DNA of 64,000 bases from NCBI RefSeq assembly GCF_048544455.1, contig NC_133537.1, forward strand, positions 67,834,134 to 67,898,133, given 5' to 3'. Of this stretch, positions 7,888 through 19,347 are shown one piece after another. The notes beneath the pieces are model-generated. The model saw nothing but the letters and a program-made list of their open reading frames with translations. It was not told the origin of the DNA and did no database searches. Every line of letters starts with the position of its first letter. Within the stretch, counting starts at the first letter, position 1. This DNA comes from Silene latifolia. Lineage: Eukaryota; Streptophyta; Magnoliopsida; Caryophyllales; Caryophyllaceae. The position numbers were made by a program, and so were the translations under genes.

Positions 7888-10686
7888 TCAAGTTTTGTCA
7901 TTGAGCTTGCCACCAACCAAGCTCCATTTCATAGCTATCTTTGCATTTCTCAACCATTTGAAATTCTTCAAATAAAATTTCCCTTTCTTCCTTTTTCCAC
8001 TTTTAGCAATAGCGTCCTTAGCATCATCACCTACAAAGCAAACAACACCCATATCATCCTCCAACGGATCCGTTAGTGAGGATCCAAGCGTAGTAGAGGC
8101 ATAAGAAGAGTCCACAGTGCTAAATAAATAACAAGACTCTTGTAACATTGGGCTTCTAATGGTGTTGTTTTTGCTAAAAGAAACCCGGTCATCACCTACT
8201 TCCAACGTCAACTTCCCATTTTTCATATCAATTAACGCACCCGCGGTGCGTAAAAATGGCCTACCCAATATAATTGGGGTTTGTGAATCCTCGGCCATGT
8301 CAAGTATGAGGAAGTCAACGGGTATGAAAAACTTGCCAACTTTGACGGGTACATCTTCTAAGACACCTAAGGGTCGTTTTAAAGAACGGTCCGCCATTAG
8401 CAATGTTGTACTTGTGCATTTTAAAGCACCCATGTTAAGTTTTTCATAAAGAGAGTAAGGCATGACACTCACACTAGCACCTAGGTCGCAAAGGGCCTTA
8501 TCAATGGTATATGTGCCTATAGTGCAAGGAATAGAATAGCTACCGGGGTCCTTAAGTTTCGGGGGAGACTTGTTTTGTAAGAGTGCACTACACTCTTCAG
8601 TGAAAGCAATGGTCTCAACCTCATTGAAGGATCGCTTCTTTGAGAGGATTTCCTTCATAAACTTTGCATAAGAAGGGACTTGGGTAATCAATTCCATAAA
8701 CGGGACGGTGACTTGCAAATTCTTACAAACTTCCAAAAATTTAGCAAACTTACCTTCCTCCTTGTGCTTTGCTAGACGATGGGGAAATGGTACTTGAACA
8801 ACTTCTTTGGGAGGAGCATCCTCCACATCTTTCACTATCTCTTTCTCATTCTCCTTGGGAGCATCCACTTTCTTTGAAATGACATCACTCTCCTTAGCAT
8901 TAGGAGAGATTTCTTCAATAAACACCTCCTCACTTTCTTTTGGCATAGGAGACCCAACATCTTTGGCATCAAGCTTGCTCTTCCTCTTTAGCATCAACAA
9001 TCGATGAGGAAATGGCACACGATCTTTAACAATAGGCTCTTCACTAGCCTTCTTTTTGTCATTTCCCCCAAGCTTAGCCTTTTTAACAACCACCTCTTCA
9101 TCCAAAGTCATGGATGACCCATCATAGCTTGAACCACTTCTCAAGGAAATAGAATTAGCGGTTTCATGTGGTTGCTCACCTTGGGGAGGTAGTTGACCAT
9201 TCTTCCTTTGAGAATTAGAAGCGGCTAGTTGAGCCACTTGTTGTTCCAACATCTTGACCGCGACACTATGAGCTTGATCGTTCTTTTGAATTTGAGCCAA
9301 TAATTCCCTTTGCATTTGGATTATCATGCCCTCAAGCTTACCAACTCCTTGATTGTTTTGTTGGCCATTTTGTGGTGGATTTTGTTGGTAATTGTTTTGT
9401 GGGGGCCTTTGTTGATTTTGATAACCCGGTGGAGGGATATACTTTTGTTGTTGAGGAACATAGGCATTTTGTTGTGGTGGAGGTTGTGGATTAAGCACAT
9501 TGTTGCTATTGTAAGACAAGTTCGGATGAAATTTTGAATTAGGGTTATATGTGTTGGAAAATGTACCCGGTGGATATGAACTTTGTCTTAGAGCTTGAAA
9601 AGCATTTACCTCTTCCATAGGAGCTCGGCAATGAGCGGCATAATGACCCGCACCCCCGCAACCATCACAAACAATGATTTGGCTCGTTGAAGACACAACA
9701 TTGAGTTGTTGAAGGGAATCCTTAGCATCTCTCTCCGCCAATTGTTGTTGGAGCAAGGCAATTTGAGCTAGCAAAACGGAGTTGTTAGAGGATTCTTCTT
9801 TACCTTTAGGTGGCACAACTCGGGAATTGACATATTGGGCATCAAGGATCGCCATAGATTCGATCGTGGAATGAGCAAGATCGGTGTCAATTTGATCAAA
9901 CCGCCCATTGTTGGCGGAATCAAGAATCCTTCGGGACTCGGCACAACATCCATTGTAGAATGTTATTGCTAGAAACCAATCATCTAGCCCATGATGTGGG
10001 CATTGCCTTTGAAGCTCTTTGTACCTCTCCCAAGCTTCGTATAAGCGCTCAAGAGCTTGTTGACGGAATCCGGTAATTTGGCTCCTTAAAGTTTGAGTTT
10101 TCTCCGGTGGAAAAAACTTTTGATAAAAAGCAAGAGCCAATGTCTCCCAATTGGTGATTCCCATGGCGGTGCGGTCAAGGCTATTGATCCAAAGCTTGGC
10201 CTTGTCCTTCAAAGAGAAAGGGAAAAGTATTTCCCTTATTTGGGCTTGGGTGACGCCCGTTTGACGGATCATGGAGCAATAGTCACAAAATTTTTGCACA
10301 TGCAAATTGAGATCTTCCAAAGGACTTCCTCCAAATTGCTTTCTCTCCACAAGGCTAATAAAAGCCGGTTTGATCTCGAAGTCCGGCGCGGTGATTTGAG
10401 TGGTTGTGATTCCGGCCGGAAGCATGGCCGCGGTGGGCTTTGAGTGATCGGAAAGTCTCACCATCTTTTTGGTAGTAGATGGTGATGGTGGTGGAGATGA
10501 TGAACAAGAAACCTCCTCCTCTTCAAGGGCTTCTAGATCGTCTAAGTAAGACTTTCTAGCACTTTCAACTTGTACGGGAGAAGTGGCTTCTTTCACTTCC
10601 CTCCAAAATCGTCGTCTTCTCCTAAAGGTTTTCTCGGGCTCGGAATCCGGTGAAAGCAATTCTCCACTACGAGAGGACCTGGGCAT
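7888..10686 (-). CDS. gag-pro: Gag-protease polyprotein of Athila-like element A, copy 1 (intact, 932 aa)
   Basis: This is the structural polyprotein of a Ty3/gypsy retrotransposon; gag forms the particle and binds RNA, and the protease cleaves it. The first ATG of the frame is at 10686 (MPRSSRSGE); the frame is open further upstream only through a non-ATG codon. Visible in order are a basic N-terminus, a retrotransposon gag domain (about residues 105-260), a CCHC zinc knuckle CDGCGGAGHYAAHC (about 340-353), a Gln/Pro/Asn-rich stretch (about 390-455) and a coiled-coil-like segment (about 450-490). A charged linker with two VPFPHRL repeats follows, then an aspartic protease with active site CDLGAS (Asp about 734) and the LGRPFLRT motif downstream. 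DLG in place of DTG/DSG is usual for Athila-type proteases. The frame ends without reverse transcriptase; downstream DNA is non-coding. No frameshift or stop is present. Confidence 0.92.
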   Translation of the reverse strand: MPRSSRSGELLSPDSEPEKTFRRRRRFWREVKEATSPVQVESARKSYLDDLEALEEEEVSCSSSPPPSPSTTKKMVRLSDHSKPTAAMLPAGITTTQITAPDFEIKPAFISLVERKQFGGSPLEDLNLHVQKFCDYCSMIRQTGVTQAQIREILFPFSLKDKAKLWINSLDRTAMGITNWETLALAFYQKFFPPEKTQTLRSQITGFRQQALERLYEAWERYKELQRQCPHHGLDDWFLAITFYNGCCAESRRILDSANNGRFDQIDTDLAHSTIESMAILDAQYVNSRVVPPKGKEESSNNSVLLAQIALLQQQLAERDAKDSLQQLNVVSSTSQIIVCDGCGGAGHYAAHCRAPMEEVNAFQALRQSSYPPGTFSNTYNPNSKFHPNLSYNSNNVLNPQPPPQQNAYVPQQQKYIPPPGYQNQQRPPQNNYQQNPPQNGQQNNQGVGKLEGMIIQMQRELLAQIQKNDQAHSVAVKMLEQQVAQLAASNSQRKNGQLPPQGEQPHETANSISLRSGSSYDGSSMTLDEEVVVKKAKLGGNDKKKASEEPIVKDRVPFPHRLLMLKRKSKLDAKDVGSPMPKESEEVFIEEISPNAKESDVISKKVDAPKENEKEIVKDVEDAPPKEVVQVPFPHRLAKHKEEGKFAKFLEVCKNLQVTVPFMELITQVPSYAKFMKEILSKKRSFNEVETIAFTEECSALLQNKSPPKLKDPGSYSIPCTIGTYTIDKALCDLGASVSVMPYSLYEKLNMGALKCTSTTLLMADRSLKRPLGVLEDVPVKVGKFFIPVDFLILDMAEDSQTPIILGRPFLRTAGALIDMKNGKLTLEVGDDRVSFSKNNTIRSPMLQESCYLFSTVDSSYASTTLGSSLTDPLEDDMGVVCFVGDDAKDAIAKSGKRKKGKFYLKNFKWLRNAKIAMKWSLVGGKLNDKT

Positions 10687-10797
10687 AAGACAACAATTTC
10701 TAGGAAAATGATAAGTAACGGTCTCAAGGAACAAGTGTTCCTCAAGACAACAAAAAACAAGATAAAAATCGACAATTCAAAAAGCAATAAAACCGTT

Positions 10798-10815
10798 TCC
10801 CCGGCAACGGCGCCA
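10798..10815 (-). promoter_or_regulatory. Primer binding site of element A, tRNA-Asp type (copy 1)
   Basis: On the minus strand TGGCGCCGTTGCCGGGGA lies 5 nt after the LTR end (10821). It is complementary to the 3' end of plant tRNA-Asp, the primer known for Athila elements. It fixes the minus-strand orientation. Confidence 0.85.
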
Positions 10816-10820
10816 AAATT

Positions 10821-12375
10821 TGATAGGCTTATCGCGTACCTATGCAAAGATAAATTCCCTAAACAACAAGTTAATGTATCAATAGGGGTCGAACACAAGG
10901 AAACGGGAATTACTTCGTGAATTGCTATGGGTATTTTTTTATCAAGGTCGATTACGATTTGGTTTGGTTTGGTTGTTTGATGATTAATAAGAATTTATGA
11001 TGTAAATTATATAATAAAAGGGAGTCTAAGGGGTTCGGGTCACGCATGCAAAGGTAAACATATAATCATGATAAACTTGGTACTAATAACATTGTCAATT
11101 GCTTAGGCTTAAAGATACCCATCTTACGATATTAGCATCAACCATAGACCGGGTCCTAGAGAAACTCTCGTCCATGACTAGGTCGTCCTACTACACATGC
11201 TTAGTCTAATTCAATTCCGTGCCTCTTGACTTATAGAACGAATAAACAAACTTAATCAAATGAATAGGGCCCTAAACAAAGATTAAACATTGTGGCACAA
11301 GCATGTGATAGAAGCAATTTAGACAATATTATTTTTAACCTATCTTATCATGTTATATATTTGATTTATGCATGGCTCCCCTAGCTCTTAGACTAAGAGA
11401 TTTAGCTACTCATGTTAAAGTGTAAATTGTAAGTTATATTAAGAGAAATGATAAACATGATTAAATGATTTATAAGAACTAGATGATATAACATGTATAA
11501 GAAATAATGCTAATGTAATCTAAATTAAGTACTTTAATTATAAACTATGTGTAAGCTAAGATAGAAATGTAAATTTGCAAACTGGAAATAAGAATACCTC
11601 AATAGGGAAGAACTTGTAAAGGAGAAATGTATAATAACCAAATGCTTGAATAACAAAATGCTTGAATAATAACTTGAGTACCAAATGTTGAAAGATTAAA
11701 CTAAAGAAAGCTTAACAACTTGTAAACTAAAATGAGAAGACTAATGAGAGAAATATAAAGCTTAAGGCTATTGTGAAGTGAAAATAAGACGTAAAGATTG
11801 GATGCCAAAAGCTTTGGAACACCTCTCCTATTTATAGGAGAGGAGAGCATAACGTAAAAGCCAAGAGGCATGCAACCCCGATCGGGGCCACCCCACCCCG
11901 ATCGGGGTCGTGTGTTTCCAGCTCCTTTGCCTTAATTATCCTCTTAATTGCTTGAAGAATCCTATGTTGATGATTAATTGTGCGGTTAATCACCCGGTTA
12001 AGACCTTAATTCTTGGCATCCTAGGTAGCTTGGAATCCTATCTTTTCCATCTTGACTTGGACTTGAAGTTGGGCTTGACTTTGGTTTGTTGACAACAATT
12101 GTATTGCACACATTAGTCCATCAACTTCTTCATGAAAAACCCATGCAAACACTCCATGATAGCCTAATATTTGGTCTTGCTTAGCCATTGCACTCTAGTA
12201 GCTCATCTTGTAGTATTTTAGCTCCAAAAAGTTTAAGTATCCTACAAAACATGTGGAGACAAACAAATGCACTAGAATAAAAAAATATTAGCTCAAAACA
12301 CTATGATAAGTGCTAAATGACAAATAAAATGGAGCTAATATAGGGGATGAAAGTATATAAAATATGCACTTATCA
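10821..12375 (-). repeat. Element A LTR copy 2 (shared middle LTR)
   Basis: A 1,555-bp TG...CA repeat with only scattered differences from the other two LTRs. It serves as 5' LTR for the left internal copy and 3' LTR for the right one. No target duplication flanks it. It contains the palindromic TATA box (11829-11836) and two CCCCGATCGGGG palindromes (11876-11907), and preserves the empty site for the CACTA insertion at 11594-11596. Confidence 0.93.
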
Positions 12376-14378
12376 AACTCCCCCAAGCTAAACCCTTGCT
12401 TATCCCCAAGCAAGAAACCAAATCCCATCAATTGCAATATCCCAACAAGCTAAGCATAATGAGTTAAAAACCCGAAACAACATGGGCAAGGGATAAAGCA
12501 AGACATGGATGAGATTTACACGACGGCGTAGCATAGAAAACTTTGAATGAACCTTTAAGCTCTTGCATGATCTTTCGACTTATGGACTCTCACGGGACAC
12601 TCAAACTCTTTTATATGTGTAGGGACAAATTTTGTAAATAAACACTCAACTATCCTCGACTTATGATAATGTGCCCGCAATCTAATATGGTAAACATGTC
12701 AAATATAGTATGCCAAAACAAGCAAATGTAAGCATGATAAAGAAGCCAAATGAGTAGGAAGAAGGCAATATGTGATGGGTAAGAAGGGGGAACAAATGAA
12801 TTATGGTAATGTGGAGCTAAGTCAAGCTAGCAACTACCAAATTGTAAAGGTGCTCAATCCCAATTCCAACCCAATTTTGCAATTCAAATCATGAGAAAAT
12901 CCTCCAAAATATAGGGATAATGCTTGAGAATTTCTCACATCTTTTCTTCTTCTCTTTTTTTTTTTCTTTTCAATGCATACTTCTTTTTTTCATGATTTTT
13001 CTCATTCATTCATGGTTTTCATTTCTTTCTTTCTTTTCATTTTCATCATTTTTCATCATTTTTCAATTTTTTTCTTTCATCTTTTTTTTTTTCATTTTCC
13101 TCTTTTTTATCTCTTGAGCATTAAGACCAAGCTCACATGATATTCAATTTTGAAACAAATCCCAATTGAGCACCCAAACAAGACCAATCAAGCTACTAGC
13201 TCAACAAGGTAGGCAAGTTATAATGTAGCTAGGGAAAATTGTTTGTGAAGGGGTCAAGAAGGCAATTATATTCATGTGAATGGCTCCAAAATGCTAAAAC
13301 AAATGAAAGCATGCTTACCAAGAGATGAAATGAGAACCATACTTGTTCGTTTTGATGAAACACACATTATAAGGAGACACCTACACTCACCTAAGAGAGA
13401 CTGGATATGGATGCATCGGTCAAAAGAGGCTCTACCTTACCAATTTGTAGCTTGCCGCAAGTCAAGATCAAGCCTATTCGGTTCATTCTCCATCTCCCAC
13501 CTACTATGTCAAGACATCCCCATGTAGCTAATATCCCAACATGAAAGAATAAATTATTAGCAATAAGCCAATATTAGGATAAGCAAAGAGGAAAGTAGGT
13601 TACAAGCAAGCACAAAGCAAAAATTTCTCTCAAAAATTTTCAAAATTTCTACACTACATGCAAACTATGCTATATGAAAATGCAATATCTTCCCCCAAGC
13701 TAAACATCACATTGTCCTCAATGTGCCAACTATCCAAATCACCCAATTAAACCATAAAAATGGCTCAAAGCACAAAATAAGAAGGACTAGAGGTTATGTT
13801 TAATGGGATGCAAGATCTAAACTAAAATGCAAAGCAATTAAAAAACTTACTCGATTTGCTAATCTCCCCCAAGCTAGCATGAATTCGGGGGAGATGCAGA
13901 TATTTCTTTGTGACCAAAGTGAAAAATAGTGAAGAAAAATGGTAGAGAAAGAGAATGGAGGTACCATCGGGTTTATATAAGAATGATAAAACGATTCACT
14001 CTTTACCCGCATAAGAAAGAAAGGCCAAAATATCAAAGAACCACGACCCCGATCGGGGCCACCAACCCCGATCGGGGTTGACCTCCTTTTCAGGTTTTGC
14101 CTCTTTTCCGCGTTGATGTAATTTCCTTCTCTTTTTCGAAAACCACATCCCCGAACGGGGTTGTTGCATGGGGAAGCGTGCCATATTTACTTCTAATTCT
14201 TCTCCCTTCATTTTTCACCTATAAAACACAAAAAGAAACATCGTCAAGTCGAGTATTTTATTTCTAATCTACGAAAAACAATAAATTGCAGAAAATAAAT
14301 GAAAACAAATAAAAAGCTTGGGTTGCCTCCCAAGAAGCGCTGGTTTAACATCCCGCACGACGTAAGAAGCTATTTGAT
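12376..14378 (-). repeat. Element A 3' non-coding internal region, copy 2
   Basis: Near-identical duplicate of 5880-7887. It carries the polypurine tract at the LTR boundary, the GGGA stem-loop (12395-12414, one stem base changed), the purine tract (about 12950-13100), the palindrome pair near 14047-14077 and the AGGCAA stem-loop (14317-14334). No gene seen. Confidence 0.75.
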
Positions 14379-17177
14379 TCAAGTTTTGTCATTGAGCTTG
14401 CCACCAACCAAGCTCCATTTCATAGCTATCTTTGCATTTCTCAACCATTTGAAATTCTTCAAATAAAATTTCCCTTTCTTCCTTTTTCTACTTTTAGCAA
14501 TAGCGTCCTTAGCATCATCACCTACAAAGCAAACAACACCCATATCATCCTCCAACGGATCCGTTAGTGAGGATCCAAGCGTAGTAGAGGCATAAGAAGA
14601 GTCCACAGTGCTAAATAAATAACAAGACTCTTGTAACATTGGGCTTCTAATGGTGTTGTTTTTGCTAAAAGAAACCCGGTCATCACCTACTTCCAACGTC
14701 AACTTCCCATTTTTCATATCAATTAACGCACCCGCGGTGCGTAAAAATGGCCTACCCAATATAATTGGGGTTTGTGAATCCTCGGCCATGTCAAGTATGA
14801 GGAAGTCAACGGGTATGAAAAACTTGCCAACTTTGACGGGTACATCTTCTAAGACACCTAAGGGTCGTTTTAAAGAACGGTCCACCATTTGCAATGTTGT
14901 ACTTGTGCATTTTAAAGCACCGATGTTAAGTTTTTCATAAAGAGAGTAAGGCATGACACTCACACTAGCACCTAGGTCGCAAAGGGCCTTATCAATGGTA
15001 TATGTGCCTATAGTGCAAGGAATAGAATAGCTACCGGGGTCCTTAAGTTTCGGGGGAGACTTGTTTTGTAAGAGTGCACTACACTCTTCAGTGAAAGCAA
15101 TGGTCTCAACCTCATTGAAGGATCGCTTCTTTGAGAGGATTTCCTTCATAAACTTTGCATAAGAAGGGACTTGGGTAATCAATTCCATAAACGGGACGGT
15201 GACTTGCAAATTCTTACAAACTTCCAAAAATTTAGCAAACTTACCTTCCTCCTTGTGCTTTGCTAGATGATGGGGAAATGGTACTTGAACAACTTCTTTG
15301 GGAGGAGCATCCTCCACATCTTTCACTATATCTTTCTCATTCTCCTTGGGAGCATCCACTTTCTTTGAAATGACATCACTCTCCTTAGCATTAGGAGAGA
15401 TTTCTTCAATAAACACCTCCTCACTTTCTTTTGGCATAGGAGACCCAACATCTTTGGCATCAAGCTTGCTCTTCCTCTTTAGCATCAACAATCGATGAGG
15501 AAATGGCACACGATCTTTAACAATAGGCTCTTCACTAGCCTTCTTTTTGTCATTTCCCCCAAGCTTAGCCTTTTTAACAACCACCTCTTCATCCAAAGTC
15601 ATGGATGACCCATCATAGCTTGAACCACTTCTCAAGGAAATAGAATTAGCGGTTTCATGTGGTTGCTCACCTTGGGGAGGTAGTTGACCATTCTTCCTTT
15701 GAGAATTAGAAGCGGCTAGTTGAGCCACTTGTTGTTCCAACATCTTGACCGCGACACTATGAGCTTGATCGTTCTTTTGAATTTGAGCCAATAATTCCCT
15801 TTGCATTTGGATTATCATGCCCTCAAGCTTACCAACTCCTTGATTGTTTTGTTGGCCATTTTGTGGTGGATTTTGTTGGTAATTGTTTTGTGGGGGCCTT
15901 TATTGATTTTGATAACCCGGTGGAGGGATATACTTTTGTTGTTGAGGAACATAGGCATTTTGTTGTGGTGGAGGTTGTGGATTAAGCACATTGTTGCTAT
16001 TGTAAGACAAGTTCGGATGAAATTTTGAATTAGGGTTATATGTGTTGGAAAATGTACCCGGTGGATATGAACTTTGTCTTAGAGCTTGAAAAGCATTTAC
16101 CTCTTCCATAGGAGCTCGGCAATGAGCGGCATAATGACCCGCACCCCCGCAACCATCACAAACAATGATTTGGCTCGTTGAAGACACAACATTGAGTTGT
16201 TGAAGGGAATCCTTAGCATCTCTCTCCGCCAATTGTTGTTGGAGCAAGGCAATTTGAGCTAGCAAAACGGAGTTGTTAGAGGATTCTTCTTTACCTTTAG
16301 GTGGCACAACTCGGGAATTGACATATTGGGCATCAAGGATCGCCATAGATTCGATCGTGGAATGAGCAAGATCGGTGTCAATTTGATCAAACCGCCCATT
16401 GTTGGCGGAATCAAGAATCCTTCGGGACTCGGCACAACATCCATTGTAGAATGTTATTGCTAGAAACCAATCATCTAGCCCATGATGTGGGCATTGCCTT
16501 TGAAGCTCTTTGTACCTCTCCCAAGCTTCGTATAAGCGCTCAAGAGCTTGTTGACGGAATCCGGTAATTTGGCTCCTTAAAGTTTGAGTTTTCTCCGGTG
16601 GAAAAAACTTTTGATAAAAAGCAAGAGCCAATGTCTCCCAATTGGTGATTCCCATGGCGGTGCGGTCAAGGCTATTGATCCAAAGCTTGGCCTTGTCCTT
16701 CAAAGAGAAAGGGAAAAGTATTTCCCTTATTTGGGCTTGGGTGACGCCCGTTTGACGGATCATGGAGCAATAGTCACAAAATTTTTGCACATGCAAATTG
16801 GGATCTTCCAAAGGACTTCCTCCAAATTGCTTTCTCTCCACAAGGCTAATAAAAGCCGGTTTTATCTCGAAGTCCGGCGCGGTGATTTGAGTGGTTGTGA
16901 TTCCGGCCGGAAGCATGGCCGCGGTGGGCTTTGAGTGATCGGAAAGTCTCACCATCTTTTTAATAGTAGATGGTGATGGTGGTGGAGATGATGAACAAGA
17001 AACCTCCTCCTCTTCAAGGGCTTCTAGATCGTCTAAGTAAGACTTTCTAGCACTTTCAACTTGTACGGGAGAAGTGGCTTCTTTCACTTCCCTCCAAAAT
17101 CGTCGTCTTCTCCTAAAGGTTTTCTCGGGCTCGGAATCCGGTGAAAGCAATTCTCCACTACGAGAGGACCTGGGCAT
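14379..17177 (-). pseudogene. gag-pro: Gag-protease ORF of element A, copy 2, one nonsense codon
   Basis: Same 2,799-bp reading frame as copy 1, with the ATG at 17177 and the same end, but a TAA at 15900-15902 interrupts it in the Gln-rich region after the zinc knuckle. Copy 1 has a Gln codon there, so this is a C-to-T type change on the coding strand. The part before the stop keeps the gag domain and zinc knuckle; the part after it keeps the coiled coil and protease. No frameshift is present and other differences from copy 1 are few amino-acid changes. The single lesion fits inactivation after the array formed, or expansion involving a variant copy. Confidence 0.9.
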
Positions 17178-17288
17178 AAGACAACAATTTCTAGGAAAAT
17201 GATAAGTAACGGTCTCAAGGAACAAGTGTTCCTCAAGACAACAAAAAACAAGATAAAAATCGACAATTCAAAAAGCAATAAAACCGTT

Positions 17289-17306
17289 TCCCCGGCAACG
17301 GCGCCA
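17289..17306 (-). promoter_or_regulatory. Primer binding site of element A, tRNA-Asp type (copy 2)
   Basis: Identical 18-mer to the one at 10798-10815, 5 nt from LTR copy 3. It is the functional position for the outermost 5' LTR of the array. Confidence 0.85.
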
Positions 17307-17311
17307 AAATT

Positions 17312-18865
17312 TGATAGGCTTATCGCGTACCTATGCAAAGATAAATTCCCTAAACAACAAGTTAATGTATCAATAGGGGTCGAACACAAGCAAACGGGAA
17401 TTACTTCGTGAATTGCTATGGGTAGATTTTTATCAAGGTCGATTACGATTTGGTTTGGTTTGGTTGTTTGATGATTAATAAGAATTTATGATGTAAATTA
17501 TATAATAAAAGGGAGTCTAAGGGGTTCGGGTCACGCATGCAAAGGTAAACATATAATCATGATAAACTTGGTACTAATAACATTGTCAATTGCTTAGGCT
17601 TAAAGATACCCATCTTACGATATTAGCATCAACCATAGACCGGGTCCTAGAGAAACTCTCGCCCATGACTAGGTCGTCCTACTACACATGCTTAGTCTAA
17701 TTCAATTCCGTTCCTCTCGACTTATAGAATGAATAAACAAACTTAATCAAATGAATAGGGCCCTAAACAAAGATTAAACATTGTGGCACAAGCATGTGAT
17801 AGAAGCAATTTAGACAATATTATTTTTCACCTATCTTATCATGTTATATATTTGATTTATGCATGGCTCCCCTAGCCCTTAGACTAAGAGATTTAGCTAC
17901 TCATGTTAAAGTGTAAATTGTAAGTTATATTAAGAGAAATGATAAACATGATTAAATGATTTATAAGAACTAGATGATATAACATGTATAAGAAATAATG
18001 CTAATGTAATCTAAATTAAGTACTTTAATTATAAACTATGTGTAAGCTAAGATAGAAATGTAAATTTGCAAACTAGAAATAAGAATACCTCAATAGGGAA
18101 GAACTTGTAAAGGAGAAATGTATAATAACCAAATGCTTGAATAACAAAATGCTTGAATAATAACTTGAGCACCAAATGTTGAAAGATTAAACTAAAGAAA
18201 GCTTAACAACTTGTAAACTAAAATGAGAAGACTAATGAGAGAAATATAAAGCTTAAGGCTATTGTGAAGTGAAAATGAGACGTAAAGATTGGATGCCAAA
18301 AGCTTTGGAACACCTCTCCTATTTATAGGAGAGGAGAGCATAACGTAAAAGCCAAGAGGCATGCAACCCCGATCGGGGCCACCCCACCCCGATCGGGGTC
18401 GTGTGTTTTCAGCTCCTTTGCCTTAATTCTCCTCTTAATTGCTTGGAGAATCCTATGTTGGTGATTAATTGTGCGATTAATCACCCGGTTAAGACCTTAA
18501 TTCTTGGCATCCTAGGTAGCTTGGAATCCTATCTTTTCCATCTTGACTTGGACTTGAAGTTGGGCTTGACTTTGGTTTGTTGACAACAATTGTATTGCAC
18601 ACATTAGTCCATCAACTTCTTCATGAAAAACCCATGCAAACACTCCATGATAGCCCAATATTTGGTCTTGCTTAGCCATTGCACTCTAGTAGCTCATCTT
18701 GTAGTATTTTAGCTCCAAAAAGCTTAAGTATCCTACAAAACATGTGGAGACAAACAAATGCACTAGAATAACAAATATTAGCTCAAAACACTATGATAAG
18801 TGCTAAATGACAAATAAAATGGAGCTAATATAGGGGATGAAAGTATATAAAATATGCACTTATCA
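17312..18865 (-). repeat. Element A LTR copy 3 (outer 5' LTR)
   Basis: A 1,554-bp TG...CA repeat homologous to LTR copies 1 and 2. Being 5' of the primer site on the minus strand, its promoter (TATA 18320-18327 with palindromes 18367-18398) would drive the array. It is followed at 18866-18870 by the target duplication GTCGA matching 2638-2642. Confidence 0.93.
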
Positions 18866-19347
18866 GTCGAGGAAGGGGGCACTTGGTCGAGTGGATGGAG
18901 CACTCGGCCGAGTAGTACTATATAGCCTCAAACTTAAGGAAATGGCCTCCAATTTCCACCTAGTTCATCATATAAATGCAAATAACTCCAATGACGACTA
19001 CCACACCATTGCCTATCTCAAAAGCAAACACATTTTGGCCTTATGGCCAAGATTATATATCATGAAATAAAATGTTCAAGTCTCATTCGAGGAAAATTTT
19101 AAGCTAGTCAGATTCAAAATAACCAAATCTAATTGGAGGACTTCCTCCTCTTACCAAGTCTTTTTGCCCACTGGACCAAGGCTCCTTCTTTGTTCACCGG
19201 TGATTCCTCTCTTTGGGTGCTACATTCCTCGCTCATTGTCTCTCCCGAGGTGTCCTTTCCCGCATCCTAAATCACCACCATAGTATAGGCGCCATCATGA
19301 CCCATAGGCCCCGATGCCATACCCGACACTCCTCCTTCGCTTCCACT
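18866..19347 (-). repeat. Element D internal fragment between A and the ORF-1-like frame
   Basis: Continues directly from 2642 when element A and its duplicated GTCGA are removed. It starts with further ACTCGG[T/C]CGAGT palindromes (to 18914) and then AT-rich sequence. In the frame after the minus-strand ORF stop (19348), Gly/Ser-rich codons continue with stops. No gene seen. Confidence 0.55.

Larger units (their letters stand above)
2643..18865 (-). mobile_element. Element A: Athila-like gag-protease element as a three-LTR tandem array
   Basis: The order is LTR (2643-5879), internal (5880-10820), LTR (10821-12375), internal (12376-17311), LTR (17312-18865). Each LTR begins TGATAGGC and ends CTTATCA on the plus strand. 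The whole block is bounded by the single 5-bp duplication GTCGA (2638-2642 and 18866-18870), and no duplication flanks the middle LTR. This is the signature of one insertion later expanded by unequal recombination between LTRs. Transcription would run on the minus strand, given the primer sites at 10798-10815 and 17289-17306 and the polypurine tracts at 5880 and 12376. The internal region codes gag and protease only; there is no reverse transcriptase or integrase, so it must use enzymes from relatives. The two internal copies are nearly identical by eye, which suggests a recent origin. Confidence 0.9.

Noticed and set aside
8159..10443. Plus-strand open frames between 8159 and 10443 and their duplicates at 14650-16934
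   Set aside because: They are shadows of the minus-strand gag-protease gene; codon pattern and protein domains are on the minus strand.
10687..10734. Upstream extension of the gag-protease frame to 10734
   Set aside because: The extension has no ATG (it starts with TTG). The ATG at 10686 gives a basic gag-like N-terminus, so 10686 was used; the same applies to copy 2 (17177 in place of 17225).
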